A DNA stretch of 64,000 nucleotides from contig SEBU01000001.1 in assembly GCA_004173475.1 (NCBI GenBank), positions 1,240,001 through 1,304,000 on the forward strand, in the 5' to 3' direction. The stretch comes from Gammaproteobacteria bacterium. Its GTDB lineage: Bacteria; Pseudomonadota; Gammaproteobacteria; Pseudomonadales; Cellvibrionaceae. The first letter of the stretch is position 1; each line of letters starts with the position of its first letter. The position numbers were made by a program, and so were the translations under genes. Positions 18,188 through 27,355 of the stretch are shown here, piece by piece. The notes beneath the pieces were generated by a model. That model was not told the origin of the DNA. It worked only from the letters and a program-made list of their open reading frames with translations, and did not search any database.

Positions 18188-20509
18188 TTACTCAACCAGC
18201 AACATTGAACCAAATACACTTGCGTCCAAATAACCTTGGTTATTTTTGTGGCCTTCTGTGTTCACTGAGCCCATCATACTTTCACGTTGGGGGCTGCCAT
18301 CGTTGTCAATGTAACTCGCCGAAAAGCCCATAAGTTTTCCAGCATGTAGTAACAACGCCCCGTTGGTTCTTCCGTCAACATAATCTTCACCATATATACG
18401 TACACGCATTTCCCAGTAATGATGTGTGCCGTTGCTAACTCTTCGAACATCAATGTGGTCATTCAACAATTTGGCGCTGCCTGTGGTGCTATCGACAACA
18501 TCACCATAAATACTGATGTGATAAGCCCATGCATTGACACTAGATCCGTGCGGTCCGCCGCTTCTGTTTTCATCGATGAATAACTCAACAGTATCTTCCT
18601 CCCAGTAACGGTCCAGTGGGTCGAACACGCCGTCGTAAAGTACGCTGTCGTTTATGTCATAAAGGATGTATAGATAATTCTCGTCCCACATTGCTTTATA
18701 GCGGCCATAAAAATCCCCAAGATCGGGATTTGGTTGGGTTCCAAGCCAAAATGTATCTATTGGCGCCCAAGGTGCCCACCCCCACACATCATCGACCTGC
18801 CCGTCGATTGTCGGCGGTGTTAATGCTCGCTTTGCATTGTAATGGTTACGATCACTTGAACTCTGTGAACTCGAAACAGACGACCTAGAGCTCGAGCTAT
18901 TCGGTGATAAAGAGCTTGAACTCGAACGCGAGCTAGACATTGATGAAGGGAAACTTGAGAATGAAGAACTGCTGCTCGCCGCGCCAATAACGACCGTTTG
19001 CTTATCGAATTGAGTTATGGAGCCCATTCCTTCTGTCGTCAAGGTGATTTCATAAGAACCTGTTGATGCGTAGGTATGCGATGCTTTGAGACCAGTCGCT
19101 TTTGCGCCATCTCCAAAATCCCAGTTAAAACCAGTCTCTCGCCATGATTTACTTCCATCAACAAACACCGTATTTCCAATCACGCTGTAAGTAAATTTTG
19201 CCCACGGCAATAAATCGTATCGCCCAGTACAACCCCCTCCAAAGCTATCCTGCTTGGTATCTTTCAACTCACCGTCACTGACCGTCAATGTCACTAATGG
19301 CGCTCCACAAGTTTCTTTAACCGCCCGCGCGTCACCTATATAAGATCCGTTACCGAAATCCCATTCATATGTTAAAGGCAATCCCTCCGGATCATAAGAC
19401 GAAGATCCGTAAGCAAGAATATGCTCATACTCACGCTGAATTGATAAGCGAGCTGTAGGCGGCTGATTTCCAGTACCGACTTCAACCGTCACAGGGTAAG
19501 TCTTGATGGTGCCCCGCGTGTCCGGCGCTATATCAGAGACTCTTACTTCCAGTGTGTAAGTGCCCGGCTCATTGTAGGTGTGCCAGACATTTGGATATTG
19601 AAGCTTAGCGCCGTCTCCAAAAGCTATGGTGTGATAAAGAGGATCTCCGTCAACGTCGATCGAACCCCTCGTATCAACATGCACAGTCATACCATGAATC
19701 GTTACTTTCAAATCCATCACCGGCAGGTTCGGGCCTGTTGAATGCGATGAGCTAGATGATCGTGAACTACTTCTAGGTGCTGAAAAACTTGTTGAACTTC
19801 TGCTCGAAGAGCTCGGAAGCAGTATCGAACTTTGCCATGAGCTTGATGATCGGGATGCAAACGAGGTTGGTTGAATTGAGCTTTGCGATTGGAACGATTG
19901 AGTACTTGAGAAGCTGCGAGAGCTTGACGATTTACGCGCAGAAGCAATTGGCTGTGACACGAAACTTTGCGATGTGGATGACTGTCCGCTTGAGAAGCTG
20001 CGAGAGCTTGACGATTTACGCGCAGAAGCAATTGGCTGTGACACGAAACTTTGCGATGTGGATGACTGTCCGCTTGAAAAGCTTCGAGCACTTGACTGGC
20101 TGGACGGAGCTAGAGACGAACCCTGCGTACCGCACACGGACCCCGCTACAACAGGCTTAACAGCTGGACTATTGGGTACACCTTTCGTGCCTTGTATTCC
20201 AAACTCCGCTGATTGACCTGGAGTAAGAAGTGCATTCCAACCCACATTTGATGCGAGGTAAGGATTATTACCACTGAAATTTGCGTTCCAGCCGCCAGTG
20301 CGTTTTGTACCATCGGTGTAAGACCAATTTACTGACCAGCCATTGACTGAAGTGGCCGTATCATTAGTAATTCGAACAGACGCGACGAATCCGGAGTTCC
20401 ATTCATTTTGAATGATGTATTCACAACGCGCATAACTGCTTGCCGACTGTAAAAGCAATATGCCCGTCGTTATTGGTAACAAGGCTTTTCGCCAAAATTT
20501 ATTAGACAT
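18188..20509 (-). CDS. Secreted CBM2 / poly-Ser / PKD / CBM9 protein, paralogue 1
   Basis: Predicted secreted carbohydrate-binding protein of 773 residues. The start at 20509 gives a signal peptide (MSNKFWRKALLP, ending SYA) with GAGGGA upstream; a longer frame from 20566 only translates the leader hairpin. Domains: CBM2 (about 29-126; cellulose- or xylan-type, with NGWSVNW and GWNANFSG), serine-rich linker (127-260), three PKD-like domains (261-505; WDFGNG and WDFGDG), a second Ser linker, and a CBM9-like domain (553-773; [21 protein letters not shown]). There is no catalytic domain, so adhesion to plant cell wall or scaffolding is the likely role. Its linker has an exact-looking 84-bp tandem duplication. 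It is the most diverged of the four paralogues. Confidence 0.88.
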   Translation of the reverse strand: MSNKFWRKALLPITTGILLLQSASSYARCEYIIQNEWNSGFVASVRITNDTATSVNGWSVNWSYTDGTKRTGGWNANFSGNNPYLASNVGWNALLTPGQSAEFGIQGTKGVPNSPAVKPVVAGSVCGTQGSSLAPSSQSSARSFSSGQSSTSQSFVSQPIASARKSSSSRSFSSGQSSTSQSFVSQPIASARKSSSSRSFSSTQSFQSQSSIQPTSFASRSSSSWQSSILLPSSSSRSSTSFSAPRSSSRSSSSSHSTGPNLPVMDLKVTIHGMTVHVDTRGSIDVDGDPLYHTIAFGDGAKLQYPNVWHTYNEPGTYTLEVRVSDIAPDTRGTIKTYPVTVEVGTGNQPPTARLSIQREYEHILAYGSSSYDPEGLPLTYEWDFGNGSYIGDARAVKETCGAPLVTLTVSDGELKDTKQDSFGGGCTGRYDLLPWAKFTYSVIGNTVFVDGSKSWRETGFNWDFGDGAKATGLKASHTYASTGSYEITLTTEGMGSITQFDKQTVVIGAASSSSSFSSFPSSMSSSRSSSSSLSPNSSSSRSSVSSSQSSSDRNHYNAKRALTPPTIDGQVDDVWGWAPWAPIDTFWLGTQPNPDLGDFYGRYKAMWDENYLYILYDINDSVLYDGVFDPLDRYWEEDTVELFIDENRSGGPHGSSVNAWAYHISIYGDVVDSTTGSAKLLNDHIDVRRVSNGTHHYWEMRVRIYGEDYVDGRTNGALLLHAGKLMGFSASYIDNDGSPQRESMMGSVNTEGHKNNQGYLDASVFGSMLLVE
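19906..20073 (-). repeat. 84-bp tandem duplication in Ser linker
   Basis: Two adjacent 84-bp units (19906-19989 and 19990-20073) are identical or nearly so. Each encodes a 28-residue block containing SQSFVSQPIASARKSSSS. A diverged third start follows at 20074. The unit length is a multiple of three, so copy-number change keeps the reading frame. Confidence 0.9.
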
Positions 20510-20547
20510 TTTTATTATCCCTCGTAAATGAATAGGTTGCACGGAAG

Positions 20548-20589
20548 CTCCGGCAACTACTTCCATACCGGAGGACAGGTATTGTCTGT
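20548..20589 (-). promoter_or_regulatory. Conserved structured 5' leader of CBM2 paralogue 1
   Basis: The RNA contains an 8-bp stem, CUCCGGUA with UGCCGGAG, closing a 10-nt loop (20573-20548), 38 nt before the start codon. A smaller hairpin (ACAG/CUGU, 20589-20575) precedes it. The same arrangement occurs before all four paralogues. Confidence 0.65.
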
Positions 20590-20601
20590 GAGAGAATCAG
20601 G

Positions 20602-20648
20602 AAAATATAGATAGAGCGCAGTGTTTGAAAAAATAATGGCGCAAAATA
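20602..20648 (-). promoter_or_regulatory. Conserved GCGCCATT promoter block, CBM2 paralogue 1
   Basis: GCGCCATTATTTTTT (box core 20642-20635) lies 62 bp upstream of the leader hairpin. A TATATT -10-like element lies at 20609-20604. Both are shared with the other three genes, so I read the block as a co-regulated promoter. Confidence 0.5.
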
Positions 20649-20873
20649 AAACATAAGTATTAAATTTTTTGAGCGACGCATCAAGATTACGTTTTTAGAA
20701 AATCAACACACAAATAATTGAATTTCATCAGCGATTAAAAGGCGTATTAATTTTTTGCACCTTAAATATAAAAACTTGTTATGTAATAAAAATTTAGGTG
20801 CCTTGCAGATAAACCGCATGAAACTCATAAGAGATAAATTATTAAATATTTCTATTTTTTAACATCAAAAAAA

Positions 20874-20893
20874 AGAGCGCCTTTCGGCGCTCT
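20874..20893 (-). terminator. Terminator of CBM2 paralogue 2
   Basis: Stem AGAGCGCC/GGCGCTCT followed on the minus strand by a T-run, just after the stop codon of the 20919-24170 gene. Confidence 0.85.
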
Positions 20894-20918
20894 CAATATT
20901 TATAAATTTAAAATTCTC

Positions 20919-23900
20919 TTACTCTACTAATAACATTGAACCAAACACGCTTGCATCTAAATAACCCTGGTTATTTTTATGGCCTTGAGTATCCACTGAA
21001 CCCATCATGCTTTCACGTTGTGAGCTGCCATCGTTATCGATATAGCATGCTGAGAAACCCATGAGTTTTCCAGCGAACAATTGCAAGGGTGTATTGGATT
21101 TCCAATCCGCATAATCTTCACCGTAAATACGAATACGCATTTCCCAGTAGTGTTGGCTGCCGTTGCTGACCAGACGAGAGTCGATATGATCGTTTAACAA
21201 GGTCGCGCCACCAGTTGTGCTATCTACAACATCACCGTAAGTGCTGATGTGATACGCCCATGCGCTGGTGTTGTAACCGTGTTGTCCGCCACTTTTGTTT
21301 TCGTCGATAAATAACTCAACAGTGTCATCTTCCCAGTAGCGATCCAATGCATCGCGCACGCCGTCGTAAATTCTGTCGTCAGTGATGTCGTAGAGAACGT
21401 ACAAATAATTCTCGTCCCACAGCGCTTTGTAACGACCAGAATAATCTTGTGCAGATGGATTGGATTGAGTTCCTAACCAGAACACATTGATCGGTGACCA
21501 TGAAGCTCTCTCCCAAACACTATCCACAACACCATCAATTACCGGTGCGGTTGTTGCGCGCGCTGCAATATAAAGGTTACGGTCACTTGATCGTTGTGAG
21601 CTTGATGAACGCAGCGATGAAGACGGGATTGAAGCTGCGGAGTCAAAAGCTCGCGACGACGTCGATGAACTCATGAAAGAGGATGAGGAACGATATGGTG
21701 ATGAAACGGAGGATGACGCAACACTGGATACCGATCCAATTACAATAGATTTAGTAATGTTGTCGAATGTACTCGCGTATGAGCCCATATTAGTAAGACC
21801 CAATCTAACCTCATAGGTGCCGGGTGCTGCATATGTATGCGATGCGAAAAGCCCGGTACCTGATGTCCCATCTCCAAAGCTCCAGTTAAAACCTATCTCG
21901 CCACCCGAGGCACTCCCATCCACTAAGATTTTGTTACCTTCCACAACATAGCTAAATTCCGCACGTCCTGGCAAATCATGTATCAAACCGCAAGGTCCCC
22001 CCACCGTTCGCTGAACGGTATCTTTTAACTCACCATCACTCACGGTCAGGGTCACTAAACGTGTCCTGTCATTGCTAACATAGGAACTACTACTGAAACT
22101 GGAGCTAGAACTGGAACTAGAACCACAGTCATATACGCTTGCAGAGGAATTGCCTACAAATGATCCGTCGCCAAAGTCCCACTCATAGGTCAAAGATGTG
22201 CCTTCCCAATCAAACGATGATCTTCCGTAAGCATCTATGGATTGCCCATCACGACGGCCCGATAGTCTAGCTATAGGTGCCCGGTTTCCAGTGGCAGCTT
22301 CAACCGTGACGGGGTAAGTCTTGGTGCTGACCCTGCCACCAGCACCTACATCAGAAACTTTTGCCTCGATGAGGTAAGTGCCTGGCTCTTTATAGGTGTG
22401 CCATACATTTGGATAAGCGAGGCTCGCGTCGTCACCGAAAGAAATTGAGTGGTATAGCTTATCTCCGTCAATGTCTGTTGACCCACTTGTATCCACATGC
22501 ACCGTCATTCCGTGTACGGTAACTTGTAAATCCACTTCAGGTAAGTTTGGCCCGCCTGAATAAGAGGAGCTGCTCATTGATCTTGAAGTGCTCGAACTGA
22601 AGCTAGCGGATCTAGAGCTAATTGAGCTAAGGCTGATTGATCTGGAACTCGCTGAGCCAAAGCTCGTTGATCTTGAGCTGGTCGAAACCCCAAATGAACT
22701 GGGCGCAGAAAAGGAAGATGAGCTATTTGCTGCTCCTATCACTACCTTATGAGAGATCTGGTCAGACCACATAATAGGGCCGGAGACTGTTAACCAAACT
22801 TCATAAGTGCCCGGTGACGCATAGGTGTGCGACGCTAATAATCCAGAACCTGTGGTGCCGTCACCGAAGTTCCATTCAAATTTACTGTCTTCATGCGAGG
22901 CGCGTCCGTCTACTGAAACTTTATTTCCCTCAACTTTGTAAGTAAATGACGCTGTTGGGAACACTTCATATATGGCTCCGCATGATCCACCTAAAGTTTT
23001 CTGAACAGTATCTTTTAATTCGCCATCACTCACAGTTAAGGTTACTAATCTTTGACTGTTACTGTAAGACATGGAGCTGAAACTATTGCTGGAACTAGTG
23101 CTGGAACGAGAACTGGACATACAGTCATTAACACTTGCATGAGCGCTGTCTACAAATGGACCGTCGCCAAAATCCCATTCATACGTAAGAGGGCTTCCTT
23201 CCAAATCAAAAGATGATGTTCCAACAGCATTTAAGTACTGCAGATAACGACGACCCGTTAGTCTAGCAATAGGTGCCTGGTTTCCTGCTGTAACTTCAAC
23301 CGTGACGGGGAAAGTTTTGGTGCTGGATCTGCCACCGGCACCTATATCAGATACTTTTGCCTCAATGACATAAGTGCCTGGTGCAGTAAAGGTGTGCCAC
23401 ACGTTTGGATAAGCGAGGCTCGCGCCATCACCGAAAGAAATTGAGTGGTAGAGCTTATCTCCATCAAGATCGGTTGATCCCCTGGTGTCAACATGCACTG
23501 TCAGTCCCTGCACACTTACTTGTAAATCCACTTCAGGTAAATATAGCCCGCCTGAATAAGAGGAACTGCTACTCATTGATCTTGACGTACTGGATATTCC
23601 AAACGAGCTTGATGAACGGCTCGGCGAACTGAATGAACTTGATGAGCGACTGGCCAATGAACTCGATACACTTCTTGAGGAAGATGAAGACTTCGGTGTT
23701 GAGCCGGGAAGGCTTGCCCAACTGGAAGAGGAGCTAAAACTTCTTGATGTACTTGAGCGCACACTGCTTACAGATGACGCCTGACCACAAACTGCGCCCG
23801 TTATAGCCGGTTTTGCAGCAGGTGCATTTTTAACACCTTTATCACCTTGTATACCGAATTCTGCGGTTTGGCCCGGATTGATTTGGCTATTCCAACCTAC

Positions 23901-24170
23901 GTTAGTAGCGGAGTATGGATTGTTCCCACTGAAGTTTGCATTCCATCCACCGGTTCTTTTCGATCCATCGGCATAAGACCAATTTACGGACCAACCGTTG
24001 ATGGGGGTATTGGTGTCATTCGTGATTCGAATTCCCGCAACGAAGCCGCTGCCCCACTCGCTTTGGATGACATATTCGCAGCGCGCAGCATAGGAACTTG
24101 CGGATTGTAAAAGCAGTAAGCCGCTTACAGATAACAAGGCTTTTCGCCATAATTTATTAGATATTTTCAT
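20919..24170 (-). CDS. Secreted CBM2 / double PKD block / CBM9 protein, paralogue 2
   Basis: The largest paralogue, 1083 residues from the ATG at 24170 (CGAGGAAATA before it). A signal peptide (MKISNKLWRK, cleaved near SYA) is followed by CBM2 (31 to about 127) and a Ser linker. Then comes a three-PKD block ([30 protein letters not shown]), a Ser linker, a second copy of the same three-PKD block ([30 protein letters not shown]), another linker and the CBM9-like domain (863-1083). The two blocks are so alike that an internal duplication of about 1 kb is evident. Extra Ser runs are inserted inside the second PKD domain of each block. No catalytic domain is present. Probably a long extracellular or surface sugar-binding protein. 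Confidence 0.88.
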   Translation of the reverse strand: MKISNKLWRKALLSVSGLLLLQSASSYAARCEYVIQSEWGSGFVAGIRITNDTNTPINGWSVNWSYADGSKRTGGWNANFSGNNPYSATNVGWNSQINPGQTAEFGIQGDKGVKNAPAAKPAITGAVCGQASSVSSVRSSTSRSFSSSSSWASLPGSTPKSSSSSRSVSSSLASRSSSSFSSPSRSSSSFGISSTSRSMSSSSSYSGGLYLPEVDLQVSVQGLTVHVDTRGSTDLDGDKLYHSISFGDGASLAYPNVWHTFTAPGTYVIEAKVSDIGAGGRSSTKTFPVTVEVTAGNQAPIARLTGRRYLQYLNAVGTSSFDLEGSPLTYEWDFGDGPFVDSAHASVNDCMSSSRSSTSSSNSFSSMSYSNSQRLVTLTVSDGELKDTVQKTLGGSCGAIYEVFPTASFTYKVEGNKVSVDGRASHEDSKFEWNFGDGTTGSGLLASHTYASPGTYEVWLTVSGPIMWSDQISHKVVIGAANSSSSFSAPSSFGVSTSSRSTSFGSASSRSISLSSISSRSASFSSSTSRSMSSSSYSGGPNLPEVDLQVTVHGMTVHVDTSGSTDIDGDKLYHSISFGDDASLAYPNVWHTYKEPGTYLIEAKVSDVGAGGRVSTKTYPVTVEAATGNRAPIARLSGRRDGQSIDAYGRSSFDWEGTSLTYEWDFGDGSFVGNSSASVYDCGSSSSSSSSFSSSSYVSNDRTRLVTLTVSDGELKDTVQRTVGGPCGLIHDLPGRAEFSYVVEGNKILVDGSASGGEIGFNWSFGDGTSGTGLFASHTYAAPGTYEVRLGLTNMGSYASTFDNITKSIVIGSVSSVASSSVSSPYRSSSSFMSSSTSSRAFDSAASIPSSSLRSSSSQRSSDRNLYIAARATTAPVIDGVVDSVWERASWSPINVFWLGTQSNPSAQDYSGRYKALWDENYLYVLYDITDDRIYDGVRDALDRYWEDDTVELFIDENKSGGQHGYNTSAWAYHISTYGDVVDSTTGGATLLNDHIDSRLVSNGSQHYWEMRIRIYGEDYADWKSNTPLQLFAGKLMGFSACYIDNDGSSQRESMMGSVDTQGHKNNQGYLDASVFGSMLLVE

Positions 24171-24204
24171 TATTTCCTCGTCAATGAGATAGGTTGCACG
24201 AAAT

Positions 24205-24246
24205 CTCCAGCAACTACTTTCATACCGGAGGGCAGACATTGTCTGC
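24205..24246 (-). promoter_or_regulatory. Conserved structured 5' leader of CBM2 paralogue 2
   Basis: Stem CUCCGGUA with UGCUGGAG (24230-24205; one G-C pair of paralogue 1 becomes G-U) lies 34 nt before the ATG. It is preceded by a perfect GCAGAC/GUCUGC hairpin with a 3-nt loop (24246-24232). Confidence 0.65.
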
Positions 24247-24258
24247 GAGGGGGGAAAG

Positions 24259-24306
24259 AAAATATAGGCAAAAACCATCAATACTAAAAATAATGGCGCG
24301 AAATAA
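24259..24306 (-). promoter_or_regulatory. Conserved GCGCCATT promoter block, CBM2 paralogue 2
   Basis: GCGCCATTATTTTT (core 24299-24292) lies 62 bp from the leader hairpin, with TATATT at 24266-24261 as the -10 candidate. The predicted transcript would begin almost at the first leader hairpin. Confidence 0.5.
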
Positions 24307-24550
24307 AGCATGCGACTGAAAATGGTGATGCGAATCACTGGTGAAAATTAAATAGTTGAATTTATTCAATCCCAAAAAAACTTATTTACATTTTTAATAG
24401 CAAAAATGCGAGTAAACACTTCAATTGAAAATAAAAACATTTTTATTTGCGCCCCCTAACAATTATCTAAAATCCAGCAATAAATAGTTTTAGCGTTTTA
24501 CTGATGAAAAGATTTTTGAAACTGGCAAAATTTTTTTGAAAGATAAAAAA

Positions 24551-24570
24551 AGAGCGCCCTAAGGCGCTCT
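24551..24570 (-). terminator. Terminator of CBM2 paralogue 3
   Basis: Stem AGAGCGCC/GGCGCTCT with a 4-nt loop and a T-run on the minus strand. Confidence 0.85.
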
Positions 24571-24612
24571 CAAATTCAAACGTTAAAACAATTTTTTCTA
24601 TTCAACTTTTTA

Positions 24613-26946
24613 TTACTCAGTAAGCAACATTGAACCAAACACGCTTGCATCCAAATAACCCTGGTTATTTTTATGGCCTTGCGTATCTACTGAACCCATC
24701 ATGCTTTCACGTTGTGAACTGCCATCGTTGTCGATGTAGCACGCGGAGAAGCCCATGAGTTTTCCGGCATACAATTGCAAGGGCGTGTTGGATTTCCAAT
24801 CGGCATAATCTTCACCGTAAATACGAATACGCAATTCCCAATAGTGTTGCGTTCCGTTGCTTACCAGACGTGAATCAATATGATCGTTCAACAATTTAGC
24901 ACCGCCGGTGGTGCTATCGACAACATCACCGTAAGTGCTGATGTGATAGGCCCACGCACTGGTGTTGTAACCGTGTTGTCCGCCATTTTTATTTTCGTCG
25001 ATAAATAATTCAACGGTGTCATCTTCCCAGTAACGATCCAATGCATCACGCACGCCGTCGTAAATTCTGTCGTCAGTGATGTCGTAGAGAATGTATAAAT
25101 AATTCTCGTCCCACAGCGCTTTGTAACGACCAGAATAATCCTGTGCAGATGGATTGGATTGAGTTCCTAACCAGAACACATTGATCGGAGCCCATGACGC
25201 TCTTTCCCAAACACTATCAACCACACCATCAATTACAGGAGCGGTAGTTGCACGCGGCGCTGTGTAGCGATTGCGATCACTTGATGCTTGCGAACTTGAT
25301 GAACGTGCGGATGAGGTTGAACTCGAAATCGCTGAGCTGGAATCTCGCAATGAACTCATATAAGAAGACGAGCGAACGGAGCTTGAAACGCGAGATGAGC
25401 TCATTCTGGAGTACGAGGATTGAGATGATTCAAAGCCCTGCCCTACACCAACCGATTGTGTGGTGGTATCGATCACTGCATTTGCGCCCTGAACAGTCAA
25501 CTTGATGTTATAAATTCCCGGCGAGGCATATGTATGCGACTTATAAATTCCAGTTCCGGTGGATCCGTCACCGAAATCCCATACTAATCCGGTGTCAAAA
25601 TGTGACTCACCTGCATTGAGAACTACGGTGTTACCCTCAACTCTGTAGAAGAATGTGGCGTAAGTAAGTAGCCCGGCAACTAGCTCGTCATATTCCCCAC
25701 ATTGACCCGAGATAAAGGTTTGAGTCATATTTTTTAACTCACCGTCACTAACAATGAGGGTTACAAAGGTATGGATGGCACTGTCATTTTCCCCACAAAC
25801 CTTCATGCTCGCATGTGCATCACCAATAAATGGACCATCACCAAAATCCCATTCATAGGTTAAAGGATCACCATCTGGGTCGTAAGAAGAACCTCCAAAA
25901 GCAAAAGCGGAATCATACTTATGTATGCCGGTAATTCTCGCAACTGGTGGTTGGTTTCCAGCGGCTACCTTGACCGTGATAGGGTACTTTTCAAAAGCGT
26001 CTGTTTCTTGGTCACGCACAATCACAAGAACTTCATATTCACCAGCCTGTTTGTATGTGTGCCAAGCTGTTGGATACGTAAAGGCGATAAAGGAGGGGTC
26101 GTCACCCGGGTAAATTGTATAAGTCAACTTATCGCCATCTGGATCTGTTGACCCGCTAGCGTCGAAGAACACTGTCAAACCATGCATGGATACTTTCAAA
26201 TCTACAATAGGTGGACTGTTAGACGATGAAGATGCATTGTCGCCCCAGGAGGAATATGAATGAGATGTGCTCTGCCAAGATGAAGAAGCCCAGCTTGACG
26301 GCGAGCCACTTGATACAGCAACTGAGCTTGGCGATCTAGCTGAGCTTGGAAGACTTGCAACACTGGCGGAGTTTCGTAATACCGAACTCTGTGCCGAGCT
26401 AAATGACCGCGAAGCGCTTGAAAGTGTGATAGTTGAGCGAGCAGACGACGATACGTTATTTAATGAAGATGACTTGGGTATAGATACGGATGAGCTTTTA
26501 ACTAACGAAGAAGAACTCACGGAAGACGAACTAGACCGCACACTGCTCACTGATGAACCACCACACACCGCTCCCGTTATAGTCGGTTTCACAGCCGGCG
26601 CATTTTTAACACCTTTATCACCTTGTATACCGAACTCTGCGGTTTGCCCTGGATTGATTTGGCCATTCCAACCTACGTTAGTTGCAGAGTAAGGATTACT
26701 ACCACTGAAAATTGCGTTCCACCCGCCGGTTCTTTTTGAGCCATCAGCATAAGACCAGTTCACTGACCAGCCGTTAACCGCAGTTTTTGTATCATTTGTG
26801 ATACGCACAGCGGCTGTAAATCCGGATCCCCATTCACTTTGAATGACATATTCGCAATGCGCGGCATAAGAACTTGCGGATTGCAAAAGCATTATGCCGC
26901 TTATAGGCAGCAAAACTTTTCGCCATAATTTATTAGACATTTTCAT
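24613..26946 (-). CDS. Secreted CBM2 / poly-Ser / PKD / CBM9 protein, paralogue 3
   Basis: 777 residues from the ATG at 26946 (CGAGGGGATAATGAAA upstream). The signal peptide (MKMSNKLWRKVLLP, ending near SYA) precedes CBM2 with NGWSVNW and GWNAIFSG. A long Ser-rich linker with Val and Ala, three PKD-like domains ([31 protein letters not shown]), a short Ser linker and a CBM9-like domain (557-777; [14 protein letters not shown]) follow. Compared with paralogue 4 the PKD region is clearly diverged while the CBM9 half is nearly identical, so gene conversion or strong selection keeps the C-termini alike. No enzyme domain is present. Confidence 0.88.
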   Translation of the reverse strand: MKMSNKLWRKVLLPISGIMLLQSASSYAAHCEYVIQSEWGSGFTAAVRITNDTKTAVNGWSVNWSYADGSKRTGGWNAIFSGSNPYSATNVGWNGQINPGQTAEFGIQGDKGVKNAPAVKPTITGAVCGGSSVSSVRSSSSSVSSSSLVKSSSVSIPKSSSLNNVSSSARSTITLSSASRSFSSAQSSVLRNSASVASLPSSARSPSSVAVSSGSPSSWASSSWQSTSHSYSSWGDNASSSSNSPPIVDLKVSMHGLTVFFDASGSTDPDGDKLTYTIYPGDDPSFIAFTYPTAWHTYKQAGEYEVLVIVRDQETDAFEKYPITVKVAAGNQPPVARITGIHKYDSAFAFGGSSYDPDGDPLTYEWDFGDGPFIGDAHASMKVCGENDSAIHTFVTLIVSDGELKNMTQTFISGQCGEYDELVAGLLTYATFFYRVEGNTVVLNAGESHFDTGLVWDFGDGSTGTGIYKSHTYASPGIYNIKLTVQGANAVIDTTTQSVGVGQGFESSQSSYSRMSSSRVSSSVRSSSYMSSLRDSSSAISSSTSSARSSSSQASSDRNRYTAPRATTAPVIDGVVDSVWERASWAPINVFWLGTQSNPSAQDYSGRYKALWDENYLYILYDITDDRIYDGVRDALDRYWEDDTVELFIDENKNGGQHGYNTSAWAYHISTYGDVVDSTTGGAKLLNDHIDSRLVSNGTQHYWELRIRIYGEDYADWKSNTPLQLYAGKLMGFSACYIDNDGSSQRESMMGSVDTQGHKNNQGYLDASVFGSMLLTE

Positions 26947-26981
26947 TATCCCCTCGTAACTGAAGTAGATTGCAGGAAGGT

Positions 26982-27021
26982 CTCCGGCAGTTACTTCATA
27001 CCGAAGGTCAAGCATTGTCTG
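26982..27021 (-). promoter_or_regulatory. Conserved structured 5' leader of CBM2 paralogue 3
   Basis: Stem CUUCGGUA with UGCCGGAG (27006-26982; a C-G pair of paralogue 1 becomes U-G), 9-nt loop, 35 nt before the ATG. The upstream small hairpin is weak in this copy. Confidence 0.6.
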
Positions 27022-27036
27022 CGAGCTGGAACAAAA

Positions 27037-27080
27037 AAAATAGGCGAAGATTCTCTTTTATAAAAATAATGGCGCGCAAA
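27037..27080 (-). promoter_or_regulatory. Conserved GCGCCATT promoter block, CBM2 paralogue 3
   Basis: GCGCCATTATTTTTAT (core 27075-27068) lies 62 bp from the leader hairpin, with TATTTT at 27042-27037. Confidence 0.5.
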
Positions 27081-27306
27081 ATTTTTTATGCAACAAAATT
27101 GAAAATCTAATATTTTGAAAGCTTATCGAAATTTCGTTTCAAATATAAGAAATAAAATTTCTAGCGACACTGGCATCATAAATTGCAAAACGATATTTTT
27201 TGCCGCGCGCCAGTTCTGCAATGAATATCACTAAAGTTTTATCAAATTTTAACGGTGCACTCAGTAAAAGTTTCCCACTGAAATTTATTTGCAGATTGTA
27301 AAAAAA

Positions 27307-27326
27307 AGAGCGCCTTTCGGCGCTCT
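27307..27326 (-). terminator. Terminator of CBM2 paralogue 4
   Basis: Stem AGAGCGCC/GGCGCTCT followed by a T-run on the minus strand. Confidence 0.85.
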
Positions 27327-27355
27327 CAAACACAAACGTTAAAACAAATTTTTTA

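Noticed and set aside
19777-20160. Open frames on the plus strand opposite the Ser-rich linkers (also 26267-26692 and 28014-28262)
   Set aside because: These are antisense shadows of serine codon repeats (giving E/L/D-rich peptides). The minus-strand proteins have signal peptides, domains and terminators.
20548-20589. Leader hairpin as a c-di-GMP-I (GEMM) riboswitch
   Set aside because: The CCGGUA...CCGG hairpin recalls the distal stem of that riboswitch, but the conserved core with its CACGCACAGGGCAAACC-like segment is absent and the leader is too short.
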